This document shows positions 38,708 to 43,722 of a DNA stretch of 43,722 bases, one piece after another. How positions within the stretch are numbered: the first letter of the stretch is position 1; every line of letters begins with the position of its first letter. A program made the position numbers and the translations under genes. The stretch lies in contig CAZNKO010000003.1 of NCBI GenBank assembly GCA_964573855.1, positions 1 through 43,722 of the forward strand, given 5' to 3'. The notes under the pieces were generated by a model. The model had not been told where the DNA came from. It saw only the letters and a program-made list of their open reading frames with translations, and made no database searches. Source of the DNA: CAZNKO01 sp964573855. Its GTDB lineage: Bacteria; Patescibacteriota; Patescibacteriia; UBA9934; GWF2-40-263.

Positions 38708-38720
38708 GTCGGCGTAGACT
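38692..38720 (+). promoter_or_regulatory. possible queA promoter
   Basis: TGGACG, 17-bp spacer, TAGACT, overlapping the divergent rpmE promoter. Each box is 4/6 of consensus. Confidence 0.4.
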
Positions 38721-38778
38721 CCCTGCGTTATGCCCCGTTAGAAGCCCGGCAGGTTTTGGCCTGACGCTAGGAATTAAT

Positions 38779-39902
38779 ATGGGAACGCCGACGGATTTGT
38801 TTTCGTACGACCTGCCGCCGGAGCGGATTGCGCAGGAGCCGGTCGAGCCGCGGGATCACTCGCGGCTTATGTTGCTTGATCGGAAAACCGGGGCATGGGA
38901 GCACAGAAAGTTTTTTGAAATTATCAATGAGCTCAAGGCAGGAGACGTTCTCGTGATGAACAACACGAAGGTTTTTAAGGCCCGTCTTCACGGCCGTCGG
39001 AGCGTCAAAAATAGAGATATCGAGATTTTTTTGCTCCGGCCTAAACCCGAGGCCATGCCTGGCAGTTCGGTTTGGGAGGTGCTGGCNNNNNNNNNNCAGG
39101 CAAACTTCTCCATCCAGGTAATCGAATTGATTTGGATGGACTGACCGCGACCGCCGCAGATAAACAAGAGGATGGAACATTTCTTTTGTCATTTGAAACA
39201 TCTGTGGAGAATGTTCTCGCGTTTGCGGACAAGCATGGCGAGGTGCCGACGCCGCCGTACATTAAGAAAGTTCCGGAGAAGCTTGAGACGTACCAGACGG
39301 TTTATGCGGAGAAGGTCGGATCCGTTGCGGCGCCGACCGCTGGCTTTCATTTCACGCCGCGCCTGGTCGAAGAGATAAAGAAAAAAGAAGTGCAGATCGA
39401 ATTCGTAACGCTCCACGTCGGCCTTGGCACGTTCCGACCCATGAAGACCGAGACGATCGAAGAGCATGAGATGCACGCCGAGTTCGTCGAGATCGCACCA
39501 GACGTTGCGAAGCGAATCAATCAGGCAAAGCGAGACGGTCGCCGTGTAATCGCGGTTGGAACGACCACGGTGCGCACCCTCGAAGGAGTCGCGATGTCGG
39601 CAACCCCTCCTAACCTCCCCTTGGAAAGGGGAGGAAGCATAATGAATGTCCCCCTTTTCAAGGGGGACTACAGGGGGTTACCGGCGACAGGCTTCATCGG
39701 CGACGTGAACTTGTTCATCACGCCCGGATTCGATTTCAAAATCGTGGACGCACTCGTGACGAATTTTCATTTACCAAAATCCACCTTGCTTGTGTTGGTC
39801 TCCGCGTTCGCGGGACGCGAACATATCCTCGCGGCGTATGAAGAAGCGATCAAACAGGACTATCGCTTTTATTCCTTCGGTGACGCGATGTTTATTCAGT
39901 AA
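38779..39902 (+). CDS. queA: S-adenosylmethionine:tRNA ribosyltransferase-isomerase (with scaffold gap)
   Basis: Makes epoxyqueuosine in tRNA from preQ1. The N-terminal half begins MGTPTDLFSYDLPPERIAQEPVEPRDHSRLMLLDRKTG and VLVMNNTKVFKARLHG. After the gap are TPPYIKKVPEKLETYQTVYAEKVGSVAAPTAGFHFTPRLV, FVTLHVGLGTFRPM and NFHLPKSTLLVLVSAFAG. The two halves are in different frames because of a 10-N placeholder, not a true frameshift. About 25 extra residues (TPPNLPLERGG and VPLFKGDYRGLP) come from a palindromic repeat inserted in frame near residue 275. AGGA precedes the ATG by six to seven bases. The gene is probably intact in the cell. Confidence 0.93.
39087..39096. other. scaffold gap of 10 N inside queA
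   Basis: The reading frame after the gap differs from that before. A true length of 2 mod 3 would restore it. Five bases would give WEVL-A-R-P-GKLLHPG, close to the usual family pattern. Confidence 0.9.
39599..39684. repeat. palindromic repeat, copy 3, inside queA
   Basis: AACCTCCCCTTGGAAAGGGG, then GTCCCCCTTTTCAAGGGGG and ACTACAGGGGGTTACCG. The second unit is identical to 20670-20704, and the whole reads in frame. Confidence 0.9.
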
Positions 39903-39914
39903 TCCACAGGGTTC

Positions 39915-39942
39915 TTGCCAGGCCGAAAGGGCGGAGTATCAT
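39915..39942 (+). promoter_or_regulatory. promoter of the 46-aa gene
   Basis: TTGCCA, 16-bp spacer, TATCAT. A GGAGAC/GTCTCC hairpin follows at 39952-39971, before the ribosome-binding site. Confidence 0.45.
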
Positions 39943-39989
39943 GGACTCTTAGGAGACGAACGGGTGTCTCCAACACGAGGAGAGCAGAC

Positions 39990-40130
39990 ATGCTGAACGG
40001 CAAGACCGGCCCGCCCGAACTCACGATCATCCACCGCGAGTCCGCGCTGAACACCGAGGCCGTCACCATCGCGATCGCGAGGAAGGATGGCATCGGCGGG
40101 GGAGGACCCTGCCTCATCTGCACGGTGTAA
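39990..40130 (+). CDS. small hypothetical protein, 46 aa
   Basis: GAGGAG lies seven bases before the ATG. The product begins MLNGKTGPPELTIIHRES and ends GGGGPCLICTV, with a C-x-x-C near the end. No family recognised. The frame is open further upstream from a TTG, but that codon is part of the promoter. A terminator follows about 30 bases after the stop, so the gene is self-contained. Confidence 0.55.
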   Translation: MLNGKTGPPELTIIHRESALNTEAVTIAIARKDGIGGGGPCLICTV

Positions 40131-40161
40131 CGCCGACAACCCAACGCTCCCCCTCTCGTCC

Positions 40162-40195
40162 GGGGCCGACCTTCACAGGGTGGCCCCAGTTTTTT
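40162..40195 (+). terminator. terminator of the 46-aa gene
   Basis: GGGGCC pairs with GGCCCC across GACCTTCACAGGGT, followed by AGTTTTTT. Confidence 0.8.
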
Positions 40196-40267
40196 ATCCA
40201 CAGAACGATCGTGCGTTTTGGAGTATGCTGATTATGGGTGATCTCCTGCAGAATTGAGGAGAACAAG

Positions 40268-40504
40268 ATGAAGAGAGCAAAAGCGAATGACGAGTTCGAT
40301 GGTGGTATTATTGAACTCGGAGAGACGTTCTTTGACCGTGCATTAGTTGTTGCGAACGATGACAAAGAAGCCGCCATCATCGCCTCGGCATTTCTTGTAA
40401 GATCGTTCGAAAAAGACGGGGGAGAGGGAGTGGTAATTCAAGGACGCTCGCACCCGGCTCCTATTGATCAGTTGTATGAGGATGACGACGAGGGGCACGC
40501 GTGA
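40268..40504 (+). CDS. small acidic hypothetical protein, 78 aa
   Basis: GAGGAG lies seven bases before the chosen ATG; the longer frame lacks such a site. The product begins MKRAKANDEFDGGIIELGETFFDRALVVAND and ends QLYEDDDEGHA. It is helical, acidic, with no Cys and no membrane segment. No family recognised. TATGCT at 40224-40229 may be its -10 box, though no good -35 is seen. A terminator begins at its stop codon. Confidence 0.65.
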   Translation: MKRAKANDEFDGGIIELGETFFDRALVVANDDKEAAIIASAFLVRSFEKDGGEGVVIQGRSHPAPIDQLYEDDDEGHA

Positions 40505-40539
40505 CCGGTTTACCAAAGTACGTTGGTCGACCGGTTTTT
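40504..40539 (+). terminator. terminator of the 78-aa gene
   Basis: ACCGGTTTACCAA and TTGGTCGACCGGT pair with two internal mismatches around AGTACG, then TTTTTC. Confidence 0.75.
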
Positions 40540-40550
40540 CTTCTATTCGT

Positions 40551-40569
40551 CCCTTCGACAAGCTCAGGG
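40551..40569 (+). repeat. CCCTTCGACAAGCTCAGGG repeat
   Basis: Same 19-base palindromic word as at 14586-14604. This word is common in many bacterial genomes. Confidence 0.7.
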
Positions 40570-40627
40570 GGTAATGAGTGTCATGTTGGCGAAAGTTTCA
40601 AAATATTCCGGCTCCGCGCCGCTTCTC

Positions 40628-40656
40628 TTGACATTGCAAGGTTTCTATGCTGAAAT
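40628..40656 (+). promoter_or_regulatory. promoter of the 243-aa gene
   Basis: TTGACA, 17-bp spacer, TGAAAT with TGC before it. A perfect CCGACA-GGG-TGTCGG hairpin follows at 40663-40677, just before the ribosome-binding site. Confidence 0.6.
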
Positions 40657-40691
40657 GAAACGCCGACAGGGTGTCGGAGAAAGGAGGAAAC

Positions 40692-41423
40692 GTGAGCGAC
40701 AAGGATCGTGAGCTTCCGGAGGCCGAAGTGCTCGAACACCCGGATCTCACGGATCCGGATGTGCTCGATAAGTTCGTTACCATTCTGCGTGATGACGAAT
40801 TCACGTACGGATGGCGAGCGTTCGTCGAAGCGAATCAGCCCGAAGAATTTGTCTTCGTTCTCGCCGCCATCGACTGGATCGTGAATACCGAACGAGTGCT
40901 CCGAGAGGATAAAAGCAAGCGCCTGGCGGTGTGCACGCAGGACATGATCCTGGGCATCCGGGAGGCGCGATTGACCGAATCTCTGGCCGTCGCCATTGGT
41001 CGTTACATGGGCTTAGAGCGACTTCGAGACGTTTTCCACGTCGAGGCGCTCGTCAACCTTGTGTGTCAGAAGGATCGTTCATCGGTAGAAGCCATGTTCG
41101 CCTGGCACATCATCCAGCGTAGGATGTTGTCCGAGATGACCGATGTCCTCTGGCAGCCGATCGCGGATCACGGCCGCGTGGAGGACGCACGACATGAAGC
41201 GCAAGTGCGTCTTGCCCGCAATGCTCCAACGATGCAGTTTCGTCCGATGTCAAACGGCGTCGTAGAGCCAGTGCCGTGGGGAGCGGAGAGCTTGGACACG
41301 AAAGAGCCTCCGGACGACGTCGAGGTGCTGACACCCGCCGAGATCGTGTCAGAGGAACCCGAACCTGACGCTCCGGGCCTGATCCAGGAACTTCTCGGGA
41401 AGGACGATCCTTCTCGTCGCTGA
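40692..41423 (+). CDS. hypothetical protein, 243 aa
   Basis: GTG start chosen because AAAGGAGG ends four bases before it; an earlier in-frame GTG overlaps the leader hairpin. The product (VSDKDRELPEAEVLEHPDL) is acidic and helical: LRDDEFTYGWRAFVEANQPEEFVFVLAAIDWIV and RLAVCTQDMILGIREARLTESLAVAIG look like paired helices. The C-terminal 50 residues are Pro- and Glu-rich and probably disordered. No family recognised. It has a private promoter and terminator. Confidence 0.7.
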   Translation: MSDKDRELPEAEVLEHPDLTDPDVLDKFVTILRDDEFTYGWRAFVEANQPEEFVFVLAAIDWIVNTERVLREDKSKRLAVCTQDMILGIREARLTESLAVAIGRYMGLERLRDVFHVEALVNLVCQKDRSSVEAMFAWHIIQRRMLSEMTDVLWQPIADHGRVEDARHEAQVRLARNAPTMQFRPMSNGVVEPVPWGAESLDTKEPPDDVEVLTPAEIVSEEPEPDAPGLIQELLGKDDPSRR

Positions 41424-41450
41424 CCCAGTCTCTCGGGTCAGCGTTTTTTT
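41420..41450 (+). terminator. terminator of the 243-aa gene
   Basis: CTGACCC pairs with GGGTCAG across AGTCTCTC, then CG and seven T. It overlaps the stop codon. Confidence 0.9.
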
Positions 41451-41522
41451 ATCCACTGCACGGTTTGACGGAGGGAAGGGTGAATGATTGCATATCAGTG
41501 GATCTTTTACCTTGGAGGAGAG

Positions 41523-42065
41523 ATGGCTCATTGGAAAGCGGATTTGCGTCAGTTCGAGGAAGACGTCCGCACCGGCCGTCGTATCCTCGATCTGACAGAC
41601 AAGAAAGACGTTGTGATCTTTCTGAACTTGGAGGACGACGACGTGGTCCGCGCGGTCTGGGAGCGGTTCCTTGACCAACGGCCGAGCGTGGGGGAAATCG
41701 CGATCTTCTTCATCCATGCGATCGGTCTAGATCCGCGGCTGACCGCCACACGTCTGCGCAGTTACTTCCAGGACTGGTTGCATCGGCTCGTGCCGGCGTT
41801 TGGGAGCCCCGGGCTCCTGGATCATCTGCTTCTGCTCATCAGCGGAAGCGAAAAGGCGCTGGCGATGGTCTCTTGGATCGGTCTTCGGGTGTTCTGTATC
41901 CTTTATCCGGCCGAGGGCGATCGTCGGATGACGCTTCACGACCTCAACCACGTCATCGACGAATGTCCTCATCCGGAGGTAATCGAACAGGCAGTGACGC
42001 TTCGAGACCAACTCGCGAGAGATTATCTCGAGGATCTCTCCGACGACCATATCGGACACGCTTGA
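41523..42065 (+). CDS. hypothetical protein, 180 aa
   Basis: GGAGGAG lies two bases before the ATG (GGAGG four bases). An earlier ATG at 41484 with GGAGGG upstream would add 13 residues; a weak promoter (TTGACG at 41465) would start transcription after it, so the later start is preferred. The product begins MAHWKADLRQFEEDVRTGRRIL and is helical, with SVGEIAIFFIHAIGLDPRLTATRLRSYFQDWL and HLLLLISGSEKALAMVSWIGLRVFCILYP. Size and style recall the gene upstream, but no clear sequence similarity is seen. No family recognised. Confidence 0.68.
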   Translation: MAHWKADLRQFEEDVRTGRRILDLTDKKDVVIFLNLEDDDVVRAVWERFLDQRPSVGEIAIFFIHAIGLDPRLTATRLRSYFQDWLHRLVPAFGSPGLLDHLLLLISGSEKALAMVSWIGLRVFCILYPAEGDRRMTLHDLNHVIDECPHPEVIEQAVTLRDQLARDYLEDLSDDHIGHA

Positions 42066-42071
42066 TCTTCG

Positions 42072-42100
42072 CCGCCCTTCACTTCAGGGCGGTGTTTTTT
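42072..42100 (+). terminator. terminator of the 180-aa gene
   Basis: CCGCCCT pairs with AGGGCGG across TCACTTC, followed by TGTTTTTT. Confidence 0.9.
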
Positions 42101-42103
42101 CCC

Positions 42104-42132
42104 TTGACGCACGGGAGCATCTTCTTTATACT
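42104..42132 (+). promoter_or_regulatory. rpsB-tsf promoter
   Basis: TTGACG, 17-bp spacer, TATACT. It begins four bases after the preceding terminator. Confidence 0.75.
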
Positions 42133-42138
42133 CTCCGC

Positions 42139-42309
42139 GTTGGCCTGGACAGGCCGGCGTATCTCACAGGCGGAACATTCCGTGGCGCATCCTCCCCAGC
42201 CCAAAGCCACTTCGTGGCATTGTGGCGGGGCGCGGCACGGCCCGCCGAGGCTATCCTCCTTCGCCGAAAGGCTTCGGAGGATGGATAAAAAGGAGCGATT
42301 TTATTTTTT
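42139..42309 (+). promoter_or_regulatory. structured rpsB leader
   Basis: A leader of about 170 bases with strong stems: GCGGGGC...GCCCGC and ATCCTCC...GGAGGAT closed by GCC-GAAA-GGC. The last hairpin ends a few bases before AAAAAGGAG, which is unusually far (about 15 bases) from the ATG. An S2-type autoregulatory leader is plausible but not shown. Confidence 0.5.
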
Positions 42310-43041
42310 ATGACCACCATTCCGTCCCTCGTCGAATTGCTCAAGGCAGGAGCCCATTTCGGCCACCAGACCTCCCACTGGCACCCAAAGATGAAGCCGT
42401 TTATTTTTGGTGTCCGGAGCGGGGTCCACATTATTAATTTGGAGGAAACGCAGAAAGCGCTCGAGCGCGCGCTGGGGTTTTTGAAAAGCATTGCCGCGCG
42501 CGGAGGCTCTGTGCTGTTTGTGGGCACCAAGCGCCAAGCGCAGGAGATCGTGAAGAAATATGCCCTAGAGTGCGGCATGCCGTACGTGAATGAACGCTGG
42601 CTCGGGGGAACGCTGACGAATTTCGGACAAATTAAGACATCGATCAAAGAGTTGAAAACGTTGAAGGATCAGCGCGACAAAGGCGAGCTCCGGAAGTATA
42701 CGAAGCGCGAGCAGCTCATGATTCAGCGCAAGATTGCGGAAATGGAGCACAAGCTCGGCGGCATTGCGTCCTTGGAGCGCGCGCCGGATGCCCTGTTCAT
42801 CTTTGATGTGCGGAATGAAAAGACGGCGCTCGAGGAAGCGAAGAGCATGGGGATCAAAGTCGTGGCCGTGTGCGACACGAACGTAAATCCCGAGGCGGAT
42901 TACATCATCCCTGGGAATGATGACGCGGTGAAAGCGATCGAATTGTTCGCCCGTTTGGCCGCAGAAGCGGTGAAGGAAGGGGCAACAGAGGCTGCGACGG
43001 TAAAAGCCGCAGCGCCCAAAGAAGTTACTAAAACCAACTAA
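42310..43041 (+). CDS. rpsB: 30S ribosomal protein S2
   Basis: The 243-residue product begins MTTIPSLVELLKAGAHFGHQTSHWHPKMKPFIFG. It has IINLEETQKALERALGFL, LFVGTKRQAQEIVKKYA, NERWLGGTLTNFGQIKTSI and APDALFIFDVRNEKTALEEAKSMGIKVVAVCDTNVNPE, all S2 signatures. A short Ala-rich tail ends it. It is co-transcribed with tsf, as in most bacteria, from the promoter at 42104-42132. Confidence 0.97.
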   Translation: MTTIPSLVELLKAGAHFGHQTSHWHPKMKPFIFGVRSGVHIINLEETQKALERALGFLKSIAARGGSVLFVGTKRQAQEIVKKYALECGMPYVNERWLGGTLTNFGQIKTSIKELKTLKDQRDKGELRKYTKREQLMIQRKIAEMEHKLGGIASLERAPDALFIFDVRNEKTALEEAKSMGIKVVAVCDTNVNPEADYIIPGNDDAVKAIELFARLAAEAVKEGATEAATVKAAAPKEVTKTN

Positions 43042-43059
43042 GGAGGAAGATAATTTTTT

Positions 43060-43650
43060 ATGGCAGTGAATGCAAAGACCGTCGCAGAGCTACGCGAAAT
43101 GACGGGGGCTGGCATGATGGATGCGAAGAAGGCGCTCGAGGAAACCGGCGGAGATCTCGCGAAGGCTGCGGAGGCGCTCCGGAAGAAGGGGATCACGAAG
43201 GCCGCAAGCAAGGCCGCGCGTGAGACGAAAGAGGGTCGTGTGTACGCGTACGTGCACGCAAACGGTAAAATCGGCGCCATGGTAGAGGTACTCTGCGAAA
43301 CGGATTTCGTTGCGCGCAATGAGGCTTTTGTCGAACTCTGCAAAGATCTCGCGATGCAGGTGTGTGCCGCGGATCCGTTGTACGTGCGCCGCGAGCAGGT
43401 GCCGCCCGAGGTCGTGGAGAAGGAACGTCAGATGTATCGGGAAGAAATGGCCGGGCAGATAAAACCGGAAAATGTCCTTGAAAAGATCGTTGAGGGAAAG
43501 CTTAACAAGTATTTCAGCGAGACCTGTCTTTTCGAACAGGCGTTCGTGAAGGATGACACAAAGACGGTTGAGGAGCTTGTGAAAGAAAAAATCGCCCTTC
43601 TCGGCGAAAACATTCAAGTCAATCGCATCAGCCGCTTTCAGATCGGCTAA
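43060..43650 (+). CDS. tsf: elongation factor Ts
   Basis: Nucleotide exchange factor of EF-Tu. The 196-residue product is of the short type: AKTVAELREMTGAGMMDAKKALEETGGDLAKAAEALRKKG (UBA-like N-terminal domain and the TGAGMMDAKKAL contact to EF-Tu). A single dimerisation-like core follows (GAMVEVLCETDFVARNEAFVELCKDLAMQV), then the C-terminal module. AGGAGG lies 13 bases before the ATG, farther than usual, as also before rpsB. A terminator follows. Confidence 0.97.
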   Translation: MAVNAKTVAELREMTGAGMMDAKKALEETGGDLAKAAEALRKKGITKAASKAARETKEGRVYAYVHANGKIGAMVEVLCETDFVARNEAFVELCKDLAMQVCAADPLYVRREQVPPEVVEKERQMYREEMAGQIKPENVLEKIVEGKLNKYFSETCLFEQAFVKDDTKTVEELVKEKIALLGENIQVNRISRFQIG

Positions 43651-43654
43651 GAAA

Positions 43655-43676
43655 AGTCCCCCGCGGGGGATTTTTC
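43655..43676 (+). terminator. terminator after tsf
   Basis: GTCCCCC pairs with GGGGGAT around GC, followed by TTTTTC. The last 46 bases of the window hold no recognisable feature. Confidence 0.85.
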
Positions 43677-43722
43677 GTTTCACGATCAAAATGTTATCAT
43701 TAATCAGTTCATAAAGACCGAC

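Noticed and set aside
39087..39096. Frameshifted queA pseudogene
   Set aside because: The frame change coincides with the 10-N gap, a scaffolding placeholder; both halves are otherwise well conserved.
1..43722. CRISPR arrays, tRNA or rRNA genes
   Set aside because: No regularly spaced direct repeats with unique spacers, no tRNA T-loop with acceptor pairing and no rRNA-like stretch were found by reading; a tRNAscan or covariance search would settle it.

Overview
The window looks like chromosomal sequence of a candidate phyla radiation (Patescibacteria) bacterium, most likely of the Parcubacteria group. This is inferred from gene content: a threonyl-tRNA synthetase without a TGS domain, a membrane-anchored baseplate-J-like protein, a YerB/DUF3048-type protein, a free-standing MgtE membrane domain, a NYN-domain protein, a four-helix-bundle protein, PrmC with ANLPY in place of NPPY, and many small orphan genes. 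No rRNA or tRNA gene was seen, so the assignment cannot be made from markers here. UGA is used as a stop. The DNA is GC-rich, except for a few AT-richer genes near 0.5-1.0 and 21.7-22.1 kb. The window contains one 10-N scaffold gap, inside queA.

Layout. 0-12 kb: a cut membrane gene, NYN protein, dnaE, a tandem-GGDEF protein, a baseplate-J-like anchored protein, thrS and two coiled-coil/alanine-rich proteins. 12-18 kb: miaB-miaA converge on gatB, followed by two paralogous membrane proteins. 18-24 kb: a pyrimidine deoxynucleotide cluster (tmk, dut, thyA-like, folA-like, a deaminase-deoxyribosyltransferase fusion, dcd) with accessory inserts. 24-27 kb: secE-nusG-rplK-(small membrane gene)-rplA on the minus strand, with an MgtE-like gene facing away. 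27-34 kb: gyrB, then rodA, a zinc-ribbon protein, rplY and a DUF3048 protein. 34-39 kb: prmC, a nucleotidyltransferase, a small coiled-coil gene, prfA and rpmE. 39-43.7 kb: queA, four small orphan genes with their own signals, then rpsB-tsf.

The core genes serve translation, transcription, DNA replication, dTTP supply and cell-wall growth. Most of them lack a visible Shine-Dalgarno sequence. Most of the small orphan genes instead carry a strong purine-rich site (AAAGGAGG, GGAGGAG or GAGGAG) at normal spacing, and several have a -35/-10 promoter with a 17-bp spacer and a private hairpin terminator.

Most unusual content: (1) three hairpin elements between consecutive genes at 30.55-32.53 kb, each framed by direct TATG repeats, with the downstream TATG holding the start codon of rodA, the zinc-ribbon gene or rplY, and a Shine-Dalgarno-like site in front of the upstream TATG; (2) a thymidylate-synthase-family enzyme with dCMP-hydroxymethylase-like residues, close to a dCMP-deaminase-like/nucleoside-2-deoxyribosyltransferase fusion; (3) two copies of a structured element with compensatory base changes, upstream of rplA and prfA; (4) a four-helix-bundle gene bracketed by repeats, with an apparently empty copy of the bracket 10.8 kb away; (5) palindromic repeats inserted in frame into essential genes (queA, gatB, rplY).
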